A stretch of 5,002 nt of DNA from a bacterium (GCA_030428825.1 JAUIEL010000531.1:1-5002); one strand, 5' to 3'. Numbered from the stretch's first letter, positions 1 through 4,911 are shown. Numbers and translations are program-made. Notes: generated by a model from the letters alone, not told the origin.

Positions 1-1
1 G

Positions 2-118
2 TACGCCATGGCGGCGACCGGCGCGCGGGGACTCGGCGCGGTCACCCCGATCGGGGGAGCGGCGCTGATCCTCGGGTGGGGGTGCCTGACGGCGGCGGCG
101 GCGCGGCGAAAGGGATAG
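2..118 (+). CDS. DUF423 family small membrane protein, C-terminal end (5' partial)
   Basis: The reading frame entering from the left edge encodes 38 residues and ends at TAG (116-118). It contains LGAVTPIGG followed by a hydrophobic stretch (AALILGWGCLTAAAA) and a basic tail (RRKG). The LGAVTPIGG-x-hydrophobic-GW pattern is the hallmark of the C-terminus of DUF423 (YgdD-like) proteins, which are small inner-membrane proteins of about 110-130 residues with several transmembrane helices and no firmly assigned function. Only the last helix and tail lie in the window, so start, length and upstream context cannot be judged. The gene is convergent with the EEP lipoprotein gene, with 21 bp between the stop codons. 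The family call rests on this one conserved block. Confidence 0.8.
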   Translation, partial: YAMAATGARGLGAVTPIGGAALILGWGCLTAAAARRKG

Positions 119-120
119 CG

Positions 121-133
121 CGGGGCCGCCCCG
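121..133. terminator. Short GC hairpin between convergent genes, possible terminator
   Basis: CGGGG (121-125) and CCCCG (129-133) can form a 5-bp stem with a 3-nt loop. It fills most of the 21-bp gap between two convergent stop codons, where a bidirectional terminator would be expected. No T-tract follows on either strand, so intrinsic termination is not shown, and such short GC stems are common at this base composition. Confidence 0.2.
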
Positions 134-139
134 GACGCC

Positions 140-1627
140 TCAGCTCCCGCCGCCCGTCCCCTTCTTCGCGAGGTCGACGACCAGCGGGAGGTGGTCGGTG
201 GCGCGGGAGTCGTCGCGCTTCAGCTTCGCCTGGCGGAGCGCGGCGTCCGCGAGGCGCGCGGTGTCGAGGACGAACGCCTGACGGGCCTCGAGGACGGAGT
301 CGGACGTGACGAGCCAGTCGAGGCGGCCGGGCGTGAACGACGACTCGGCGTGCGTCCAGGTGTGCAGCGAGCGGTCCCCGAGGACGGTCGCGTCGATCGG
401 CTCGAGGTCGGTCCCGTCGCGGTCGAGCGCGCGGCGGAGAGTGTGGAGCGGCCGGTCGGAGCCGACGAGGTTCCAGTCGCCGGCGACGACGAGCGCGGCG
501 TCGGGGGTCGCCTCGAGGGCCGACGCCAGCCGCGCGCGGATCGTCTCCGCCTCGACGACCCGGAGGCGGTCCTCCCACGAACCGGCGTAGCCGCGCGCCT
601 TCAGGTGGAGGCTGCCGCAGATCAGCGGGCCGGCCGCGGTCTCGACGGTCGCGCCGACGAACCGGACCGGCCGCGGGTCGCGGTCGTCGATCCGCTCGAG
701 CGGGTCGAGCGGCGCCTCGAGGAGGGGGACGGCCGGCAGCCGGGTCAGGACCGCGCAGCCGAGCTCGCCGAACGTGATCGCGCGCCACGGCGTCCGGGAC
801 GGAACGTTCGCCGAGAGCCAGGCGAGGAGCTCCTTCTCCGACGTCTCCCACCACTCCTGGATCAGCACCACGTCCGGGTCGAGGGCGGCGAGGACGCGCG
901 CGAACGGCTTCGGATCGTCGCGCGGCGCCGCGCGTTCGATGTTCCAGCTGGTCACCCGGACCGCGCCGTCGATCCGCGGCGGGAGCGTCCCGGTCGGGGC
1001 GGCGGGCGGATTGGCCCGCTCGAGGTCGAGGTCGAACGGCTGCTCGGCGACGACCTCCCCGGACGCGTCCCGCCGGACGAACTTCCCGCGCACGTGCGTG
1101 GAGCGGTGCCAGCGCGAGCCGACCGGCTCCTTCAACGCGGTCCGGCGGGCGATCCGCAGCTCGTACGCGTCCGACGCGAACGTCGGCGCGAACGCGAGGC
1201 CGATCGCGGCGTGCGAGACGACCTCGTGGATGGCGTGCTCGCCGACCGCGCGGATCTCGAGGCCGGCCCGCGGGCCCGGGCGCCGGTCGGACGGCGGCGA
1301 GAAGAGGATCTCGAGATCGACTCCGAGGTCCCCCTCCCTGCGGCCGCTCTGCGTCCGCCCGTCGACGTCGATCCAGAGGGCCGACGAGACCTGGCCTCCC
1401 TGCAGCGTCGTCGCGGCGTCCCCCGCCAGCCGGAGCGAGAGCCACTCGTCGTCGGCGGTCGCGACGACCCCCTCCGGCCACTCGTCGAACGCGCCGTCGA
1501 GCACGATCGAAGGCGCCGCGGCCGGCGCCGCGGGCGTCGCCGCGGCGGGAGGATCCTGGGTGCAGGCGCCGCTCGGCGCGGCGGCGACGACCAGCAGCAG
1601 GGGGGCGAGGAGCTCGGAGGCGTTCAT
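140..1627 (-). CDS. Secreted EEP-fold (endonuclease/exonuclease/phosphatase) lipoprotein with N-terminal CBM9/DOMON-like domain
   Basis: 495 residues. A hydrophobic N-terminus (residues 7-18) ends in a lipobox-like S-G-A-C with Cys22, followed by an Ala/Pro-rich linker, so export and probably lipid anchoring are likely. The signal lacks the usual Lys/Arg near the start and the lipobox has Ser instead of Leu at -3. Residues about 41-205 begin with LDGAFDEWP and show the beta-rich pattern of CBM9/DOMON-like domains. Residues about 222-487 form an EEP domain with motifs in order: SWNIE (Asn229), IQE (Glu258), SLHLK (His341), GDWN (Asp384, Asn386), RLDW (Asp437) and TDH (Asp478, His479). All expected metal and catalytic positions are present, so a divalent-metal phosphodiesterase or phosphatase acting outside the cytoplasm is inferred; the substrate is not identifiable. 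The ATG has only a weak AGGA upstream. It is divergent from the LolA-like lipoprotein gene. Confidence 0.9.
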   Translation of the reverse strand: MNASELLAPLLLVVAAAPSGACTQDPPAAATPAAPAAAPSIVLDGAFDEWPEGVVATADDEWLSLRLAGDAATTLQGGQVSSALWIDVDGRTQSGRREGDLGVDLEILFSPPSDRRPGPRAGLEIRAVGEHAIHEVVSHAAIGLAFAPTFASDAYELRIARRTALKEPVGSRWHRSTHVRGKFVRRDASGEVVAEQPFDLDLERANPPAAPTGTLPPRIDGAVRVTSWNIERAAPRDDPKPFARVLAALDPDVVLIQEWWETSEKELLAWLSANVPSRTPWRAITFGELGCAVLTRLPAVPLLEAPLDPLERIDDRDPRPVRFVGATVETAAGPLICGSLHLKARGYAGSWEDRLRVVEAETIRARLASALEATPDAALVVAGDWNLVGSDRPLHTLRRALDRDGTDLEPIDATVLGDRSLHTWTHAESSFTPGRLDWLVTSDSVLEARQAFVLDTARLADAALRQAKLKRDDSRATDHLPLVVDLAKKGTGGGS

Positions 1628-1696
1628 GAGGCGAGATCCTATCGCGACGATCCGGTATCGTCCGTCGTTTCGTCGTCCCGAGGGAAGTCGACCGCC
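1628..1696. promoter_or_regulatory. Divergent promoter region between two lipoprotein genes
   Basis: These 69 bp separate two divergent start codons and so must hold, or lie within, both promoters. AT-containing hexamers are few. On the minus strand TAGGAT (complement of 1636-1641) is a 4/6 match to TATAAT and sits only 8 nt from the EEP start, implying an almost leaderless mRNA if real. On the plus strand TATCGT (1656-1661) is another 4/6 match, 35 nt before the LolA-like start. No convincing -35 boxes are visible. AGGGA (1681-1685) is a weak, rather distant ribosome-binding candidate for the plus-strand gene. Confidence 0.35.
1646..1662. promoter_or_regulatory. Hyphenated palindrome, possible operator
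   Basis: GACGAT (1646-1651) and ATCGTC (1657-1662) are perfect inverted repeats separated by 5 bp. The site lies in the middle of the divergent intergenic region and its right arm overlaps the candidate plus-strand -10 hexamer TATCGT. Position and symmetry fit a dimeric regulator site, but arms of 6 bp can arise by chance and no cognate regulator is in the window. Confidence 0.25.
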
Positions 1697-2464
1697 ATGC
1701 TCCGACGTCCGCTGCTCCTCTTGGTCCTCGCTTCATCGCCCGCCTGCACGTTCTTCGCGCAGCCGCCGCCGGGCTGGTCGCGCGATCTCGCGTTCACGGC
1801 CGACGCCGTCCTCGACAAGGCGATCGAGGAGCAGGGGGAGGAGGAGATGGCGCAGCAGGCGACCGACCTGATGGCGTCGGTCGACGTGCGACGGCACGAC
1901 GTCCGGCCCCCGTCCGAGGTCTCGCACATCCTGCTCTGGAAGCGCCCGAACTCCTGGTCGGTCGAGACGCGCCGCCCCGGCGAGCCGGCGGTCAAGGTGA
2001 TCGGCCACGGCACCCACGGCGTCGAGGTCGTCGACGGCGCGGTCACCCGCCGCGACGTCCCGGTCACGCAGGTGCCGGTCGACCGGTTCCTCCGTCACCT
2101 CTTCCTGCTGAAGTTCTTCCGAGAGGGGGCCGGGGAGCGCGCCGAGATCGAGGAGACGGTCGAGCGCGACGACGGCGGCCACACCCTCCGCATCCACAAG
2201 TACGACGCGATGGGGCGGAAGTGGCTCCTCTCCCTCGACGCGAAGACGCTCGAGCCGATCGCCGTCCGCGAGTGGGTCGAGACCGAGGAGGGCGAGTTCG
2301 CGCCGATCGACACCTTCGTCGACGGCTGGTCGCCCGACCGCTTCGGCCACCGCGTGCCGCGCGTCCTCCGGTCGTACGCCGGGGGCGAGCTGGTGCAGGA
2401 GCTCGAGGTGAAGGACCTGGCGTGGAACCGCGGCCTGCGCGAGGAGGACTTCCGCGCGCCGTGA
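1697..2464 (+). CDS. Predicted lipoprotein, LolA/RseB-like (outer-membrane lipoprotein-sorting type)
   Basis: 255 residues. The N-terminus is a classic export signal: MLRRP, a Leu-rich core, then S-P-A-C with Cys17 as the likely lipidated residue. The mature part has a helical segment (about 33-61), then alternating beta strands with LLWKRPNSWSVE (79-90), HKYDAMGRKWLLSLDAKTLEPIAVREW (about 167-193) and a C-terminal strand pattern ending DLAWNRGLREEDF (240-252). A strand 'W/L-x-L-D-x-x-T-x-x-P' followed by a terminal 'N-x-G-L-x-x-x-x-F' is typical of the LolA/LolB/RseB-like half-barrel that binds lipids or lipoprotein acyl chains. The specific role is not identifiable and similarity is at fold level only. 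The ATG at 1697 was chosen because it gives a complete signal peptide; the frame is open far upstream, but that part is antisense to the EEP gene. It converges on the GlcG-like gene with a 19-bp gap and no clear terminator. Confidence 0.75.
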   Translation: MLRRPLLLLVLASSPACTFFAQPPPGWSRDLAFTADAVLDKAIEEQGEEEMAQQATDLMASVDVRRHDVRPPSEVSHILLWKRPNSWSVETRRPGEPAVKVIGHGTHGVEVVDGAVTRRDVPVTQVPVDRFLRHLFLLKFFREGAGERAEIEETVERDDGGHTLRIHKYDAMGRKWLLSLDAKTLEPIAVREWVETEEGEFAPIDTFVDGWSPDRFGHRVPRVLRSYAGGELVQELEVKDLAWNRGLREEDFRAP

Positions 2465-2483
2465 GGCCGCGGTCCGGGTCCGC

Positions 2484-2891
2484 TCAGCTCCGCAAGGCGG
2501 CGACGCCGGCCTCCGCGACGACGTGGTCGTTCTCGACCGTGTCGCCCGACACGCCGATCGCGCCGATCACCTCGCCGGCGCCGTTCTCGATCGGGAGGCC
2601 GCCGGGGAACGTGATCAGCCCGCCGTTGCTGTGTTCGATGTTGTACAGCGAGCCGCCCGGCTGGGAGAGTTCGCCGATCTTCCCGGTCGGCATGTCGAAA
2701 CAGCGGGCCGTCCGCGCCTTCTTCTGCGCGATGTCGATCGAACCGATCCACGCGCCGTCCATCCGGGCGAACGCCTTCAGGTTCGCGCCGGCGTCGACGA
2801 CGGCGACGTCCATCTTCAGGCCGAGCTCGGTCGCCTTCGCGACGGCGGCGGTGACGGCGTCCTGCGCCTGCTCGAGGGTGATGTCGGACAT
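2484..2891 (-). CDS. GlcG/HbpS family heme-binding-like protein
   Basis: 135 residues, the normal length for a single-domain GlcG/HbpS (DUF336) protein. Recognisable blocks are MSDITLEQAQDAV at the start, VVDAGANLKAFARMDGA (31-47), the FPGGLPI block (95-101) and GEVIGAIGVSGDTVENDHVVAEAG (106-129), which is the conserved C-terminal core. HbpS from Streptomyces is an extracellular heme-binding redox sensor accessory, and GlcG lies in the E. coli glycolate operon with no firm role. This protein has no visible signal peptide, so a cytoplasmic location is likely. The frame extends 23 codons upstream to an ATG at 2958-2960, but the internal start is preferred because it begins at the family's normal N-terminus and has a perfect Shine-Dalgarno sequence. 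It lies 108 bp downstream of the NRDE gene on the same strand. Heme binding is inferred from family, not shown. Confidence 0.9.
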   Translation of the reverse strand: MSDITLEQAQDAVTAAVAKATELGLKMDVAVVDAGANLKAFARMDGAWIGSIDIAQKKARTARCFDMPTGKIGELSQPGGSLYNIEHSNGGLITFPGGLPIENGAGEVIGAIGVSGDTVENDHVVAEAGVAALRS

Positions 2892-2897
2892 GGAGAG

Positions 2898-2902
2898 CCT
2901 CC
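2898..2902 (-). promoter_or_regulatory. Shine-Dalgarno sequence fixing the glcG-like start
   Basis: GGAGG on the minus strand lies 6 nt before the ATG at 2889-2891. It is the clearest ribosome-binding site of any complete gene in the window and decides in favour of the 135-residue product over the longer open frame. Confidence 0.75.
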
Positions 2903-2932
2903 GGGGGAACGGGGTGGAACGAGAGTCGACCC

Positions 2933-2960
2933 AAGAAAGCGGCGCGAGAGCCGATTGCAA
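2933..2960 (-). promoter_or_regulatory. Weak candidate promoter for the glcG-like gene
   Basis: On the minus strand TTGCAA (2955-2960) and TTTCTT (2933-2938) are 16 nt apart. This is the most AT-rich patch in the 108-bp gap behind the NRDE gene. The -10 match is poor. If real, the glcG-like gene could be transcribed on its own as well as from upstream. Confidence 0.2.
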
Positions 2961-2973
2961 GCCGGACCGTCGT

Positions 2974-2995
2974 CGGCGCGGCGATTCGCGCGCCG
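2974..2995 (-). terminator. GC-rich stem-loop just after the NRDE stop codon
   Basis: CGGCGCG (2974-2980) and CGCGCCG (2989-2995) pair perfectly over 7 bp with an 8-nt loop, starting 4 nt beyond the NRDE stop codon. No T-run follows on the minus strand, so it may be a transcript-end or mRNA-stabilising hairpin rather than a standard intrinsic terminator. Confidence 0.3.
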
Positions 2996-2999
2996 GCGA

Positions 3000-3728
3000 T
3001 CAGCGATGCAGCAGGGAGGAGTGGTCGCGGTGGAGCGTCCGGTGCGGCGGCCCCTCGGCGTGGAGGAACAGCCCGTTCGGCCGGCCGGGCTCGGCGCGCG
3101 CGATCACCGTGGACGAGACGGTGCCGCGGTCGCCGTGGTCCTTGTTCGGCGCGTAGCCGCCGGCGCCGACCGGCTCGCGTTCCTTCAGGAGCTCCACCAA
3201 CGCGCCGACGGTCTCCAGCAGCGACTGCGCCGGCGCTGCGGCGGCGATCCGATCCGCCTCGAGGAGGTCGAGCTCGCCGAGTTCGTGGTCGTTCGTGACG
3301 ACGTGCAGCCCGGGGGAGAGGCGGATCGTCTCGATCGGGTCGGCGCCGCGCGTCACGTACGCGTCGTGCGCGTCCGCGTAGAGGAGGTGGAAGCCGTTCG
3401 GCCGGGTCTCCTCCAGGAGGCGTTCGACGCGGACCCGGGCCCCGGTGACGTTCCCCGCCGCGAGCGCCTCCGGGACGAGGCCCCCGCGGGACGGACGGGA
3501 CGGGTCGTCCGCGGCGGCGTGGCGGTTCGTGACCGCGGCGACCAGTCCGGCCTCGTTCGTCCCGATCCAGGTCCCGCCCGTCCGGAGGTCGTGAGGAGCG
3601 ACGTACGGGAGCGCCGCCTCGACCCGCCGCGGCGGCGACGCGGGGCGGTCGTACCGTTCGTCGCGGTTCGCGGCGAGGACGACGGGGAACTCCGGGACGA
3701 CCCGGTGGAGGAGGATCAGCACGCACAT
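3000..3728 (-). CDS. NRDE family protein (TANGO2-like)
   Basis: 242 residues, close to the family's usual 230-270. It starts MCVLILL with the conserved Cys2. The family signature NRDE is at 21-24 within VVLAANRDERYDRPA, followed by GGTWIGTNEAGLVAAVTN (51-68), SRGGLVPEAL (80-89), GFHLLYAD (112-119), LHVVTN (141-146) and a C-terminal DRGTVSSTVI block (210-219), in the family's order. The NRDE/TANGO2 fold has been compared with Ntn hydrolases, and eukaryotic members have been linked to heme trafficking and lipid metabolism; bacterial function is not settled. No signal peptide is evident. The ATG at 3726-3728 was chosen because it gives the family-conserved MC start; the longer open frame upstream is antisense to the PTS gene. 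No Shine-Dalgarno sequence is visible. It is divergent from the PTS EIIA gene. Confidence 0.9.
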   Translation of the reverse strand: MCVLILLHRVVPEFPVVLAANRDERYDRPASPPRRVEAALPYVAPHDLRTGGTWIGTNEAGLVAAVTNRHAAADDPSRPSRGGLVPEALAAGNVTGARVRVERLLEETRPNGFHLLYADAHDAYVTRGADPIETIRLSPGLHVVTNDHELGELDLLEADRIAAAAPAQSLLETVGALVELLKEREPVGAGGYAPNKDHGDRGTVSSTVIARAEPGRPNGLFLHAEGPPHRTLHRDHSSLLHR

Positions 3729-3800
3729 CGCGACGCCACGATAGCGCCCGCCGCACGGCTCCGGCCGGGCTGATAGAGTGTCGCGCCCCTTCGCCGAGCC
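3729..3800. promoter_or_regulatory. Divergent promoter region, NRDE and PTS EIIA genes
   Basis: These 72 bp separate two divergent starts. On the plus strand TGATAGAGT (3771-3779) reads as an extended -10 (TG-n-TAGAGT) 21 nt before the PTS ATG, giving a leader of about 15 nt. On the minus strand TATCGT (complement of 3738-3743) lies only 9 nt from the NRDE start, implying little or no leader; the same hexamer occurs upstream of the LolA-like gene. Neither start has a Shine-Dalgarno sequence. CCGGCCGG (3761-3768) is a perfect palindrome midway, possibly fortuitous. Confidence 0.35.
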
Positions 3801-4319
3801 ATGCAGATCACCCGCCACCTCGCCAACGAACGCATCCGGATGGAGATGCGCACCCGCCCCCTCTCCGACGAGGAGGCGGAGGAGCTCGGCGACCGGGGGC
3901 TGAAGGTCCTGAAGGAGCGGATCCTCGGCGAGATCGTCGAGTTCCTGTCGGAGACCGCGGACGTCGGGAACGCGAAGAAGCTCCTGACCGACCTGATCCA
4001 CCGCGAGCGGAAGGCGTGCACGGCGGTCGGTCGGGGCCTCGCGATCCCGCACGTCCGGACGCAGAACGTGAAGGGACCGACGGTCGCGTTCCTCCGCTCG
4101 ACCGAGGGGCTCGACTTCGGCGCCCCGGACGGCCAGCCGGTCCACGTCTTCCTCGTGCTCCTCGCCCCGCCCTGGGACGACAAGCTCTACCTCAAGATCT
4201 ACCGCGAGGCCGCGGAGCTCTTCCTCCGCGACGACGTCCTCCCGTACCTCCTCTCCGCGGAGACCGAGAACGACGTCCTGAACTTCTTCCGCCACCCCGA
4301 GCGATACTTCTGGGAATGA
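3801..4319 (+). CDS. PTS EIIA type-2 (fructose/mannitol/PtsN-like) domain protein
   Basis: 172 residues, a single EIIA type-2 domain and slightly longer than typical PtsN. The start MQITRHLANERIRMEM matches the family N-terminus (M-x-I/L-T-x-x-L-x-x-x-x-I), which supports this ATG although no Shine-Dalgarno sequence is seen. RERKACTAVGRGLAIPHVR (68-86) is the active-site block, with His84 as the residue phosphorylated by HPr or NPr. LDFGAPDGQPVHVFLVLLAPP (104-124) is the conserved core strand. In EIIA(Mtl) and PtsN a second histidine follows, in an HL-x-x-L context; here the segment reads DDKLYLKIYREAA, with Tyr130 where it is expected. Residues about 19-36 look like a charged insertion or longer first helix. 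No EI, HPr, EIIB or EIIC gene is nearby, so a regulatory nitrogen-PTS-like role is more likely than sugar uptake, but this is inference. Confidence 0.9.
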   Translation: MQITRHLANERIRMEMRTRPLSDEEAEELGDRGLKVLKERILGEIVEFLSETADVGNAKKLLTDLIHRERKACTAVGRGLAIPHVRTQNVKGPTVAFLRSTEGLDFGAPDGQPVHVFLVLLAPPWDDKLYLKIYREAAELFLRDDVLPYLLSAETENDVLNFFRHPERYFWE

Positions 4320-4320
4320 C

Positions 4321-4362
4321 GCGCTGCGCGGCAAGCGCTGCGCGGCAAGCGCTGCGCGGCTT
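4321..4362 (+). repeat. Three tandem 14-bp units directly after the PTS stop
   Basis: The unit GCGCTGCGCGGCAA occurs at 4321-4334 and 4335-4348, and with its last two bases changed to TT at 4349-4362. The array begins one base after the PTS stop codon. The AA-to-TT change in the last unit lets CAAGC (4346-4350) pair with GCTTG (4359-4363) around an 8-nt loop, a possible weak transcript-end hairpin without a T-tract. The next bases, GAACGCGTTC (4364-4373), are a perfect 10-bp palindrome. Confidence 0.85.
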
Positions 4363-4579
4363 GGAACGCGTTCGGGGACGGCTTCGCGTTCGCTGCGGCG
4401 GCGGCCGGCGGAGGGACGAGCTCTCCGACCCGCTCACGTCCTCGCGCGATGCGTCTCGGTTGGTCTCCGCACGGTTTCGAGTCGCGCTGCGGGGTCGCTC
4501 TCGGAGCCTCGTCCCTCCTCCGGCCCCGCCTCGCCCGCTTCGAGCTTCCTCACCCGATTCCGGGGTGGGGAAGGGGGGA
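4363..4579. repeat. Dispersed-type direct repeat, copy 1 (about 217 bp)
   Basis: This segment matches 4695-4911 at a constant offset of 332 with no gaps and 8 mismatches by hand alignment, at 4366, 4409, 4456, 4457, 4474, 4543, 4544 and 4547. Flanking sequences on both sides differ between the copies, so it looks like a discrete repeat unit rather than a slipped tandem duplication. No terminal inverted repeats or target-site duplications were found at the unit ends. Open frames across it do not look like any protein family. It is most simply a non-coding, structured intergenic repeat. Confidence 0.9.
4403..4525. repeat. Long imperfect inverted repeat inside copy 1 (hairpin-forming)
   Basis: Left arm 4403-4420 and right arm 4508-4525 are inverted repeats over 18 bp with one mismatch (C4409 against T4519). 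After a small internal loop the stem continues as CTCCGA (4423-4428) with TCGGAG (4501-4506), then CCCGC (4429-4433) with GCGGG (4489-4493). An inner hairpin follows: GCGCGA (4444-4449) with TCGCGC (4482-4487), and TGCG (4450-4453) with CGCA (4468-4471), around a 14-nt loop. The whole could be a cruciform in DNA or a stable RNA hairpin. Confidence 0.8.
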
Positions 4580-4590
4580 GTTCGGTAGGG
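4562..4590 (+). other. G-rich run, possible G-quadruplex
   Basis: Four G-tracts occur: GGGG (4562-4565), GGGG (4567-4570), GGGGGG (4573-4578) and GGG (4588-4590), with loops of 1, 2 and 9 nt. The first three tracts are the right end of repeat copy 1 and the fourth is in the spacer, so copy 2 has only three tracts. The pattern fits a G-quadruplex but is untested. Confidence 0.4.
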
Positions 4591-4638
4591 ACCCATGGGA
4601 TGGGTCGGCCTCGAGGTCCGGCGTTGATGCCGGTCCTC
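4590..4638. repeat. Two small hairpins in the spacer between repeat copies
   Basis: GACCCA (4590-4595) pairs with TGGGTC (4601-4606) around a 5-nt loop. CCGGC (4618-4622) pairs with GCCGG (4629-4633) around a 6-nt loop, and beyond one T-T mismatch the stem continues with GAGG (4613-4616) and CCTC (4635-4638). Neither is followed by a clean T-run on the plus strand, although a pyrimidine-rich tract starts 12 nt after the second. Confidence 0.5.
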
Positions 4639-4650
4639 CGCGTCAGCGCC

Positions 4651-4686
4651 CTCTCGTTCCTTTCCTTCCTCTCGTTCCTCTCCTTC
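4651..4686 (+). repeat. Tandem 18-bp pyrimidine repeat
   Basis: CTCTCGTTCCTTTCCTTC (4651-4668) is followed directly by a copy differing at one base (4669-4686). The tract from 4649 to 4694 is almost purely pyrimidine on the plus strand, with Gs only at 4656 and 4674. It lies just before repeat copy 2. It could come from replication slippage; no coding role is seen. Confidence 0.85.
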
Positions 4687-4694
4687 CTTCCCCC

Positions 4695-4911
4695 GGACCG
4701 CGTTCGGGGACGGCTTCGCGTTCGCTGCGGCGGCGGCCGGAGGAGGGACGAGCTCTCCGACCCGCTCACGTCCTCGCGCGATGCGTCCGGGTTGGTCTCC
4801 GCACGATTTCGAGTCGCGCTGCGGGGTCGCTCTCGGAGCCTCGTCCCTCCTCCGGCCCCGCCTCGCCCGCTTCGGACTCCCTCACCCGATTCCGGGGTGG
4901 GGAAGGGGGGA
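4695..4911. repeat. Dispersed-type direct repeat, copy 2 (about 217 bp)
   Basis: This is the partner of copy 1, gap-free at offset 332. Homology starts at GGA (4695-4697), immediately after a C-run, and ends at A4911. The next bases differ from those after copy 1. A minus-strand frame with a histidine-triad motif enters this copy from the right and stops inside it, which suggests the element may have landed in or at the end of a gene. Confidence 0.9.
4735..4857. repeat. Long imperfect inverted repeat inside copy 2 (perfect 18-bp outer arms)
   Basis: The outer arms GGCCGGAGGAGGGACGAG (4735-4752) and its exact reverse complement (4840-4857) pair over 18 bp without mismatch. The stem continues with CTCCGA (4755-4760) and TCGGAG (4833-4838), then CCCGC (4761-4765) and GCGGG (4821-4825). 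The inner hairpin pairings of copy 1 are also kept. Differences from copy 1 within this inverted repeat fall in predicted loops or bulges, except A4741, which restores the pair lost in copy 1. Confidence 0.85.

Noticed and set aside
191..1696. Plus-strand extension of the LolA-like gene frame far upstream
   Set aside because: This part is antisense to the EEP gene and Arg/Glu-rich without a family pattern. The ATG at 1697 gives a clean lipoprotein signal peptide.
42..1736. Long minus-strand open frame overlapping the EEP gene
   Set aside because: It is a shifted frame of the EEP gene, dominated by Arg, Pro, Gly and Ala with no motif. The frame 140-1627 carries all EEP catalytic motifs.
2095..3773. 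Long overlapping open frames on both strands across the GlcG-like and NRDE genes
   Set aside because: High GC removes stop codons from non-coding frames. These frames lack recognisable motifs, while the chosen frames match known families over their full length.
3729..4334. Upstream extension of the NRDE frame
   Set aside because: It is antisense to the PTS EIIA gene. The family begins with Met-Cys, exactly at the ATG at 3726-3728.
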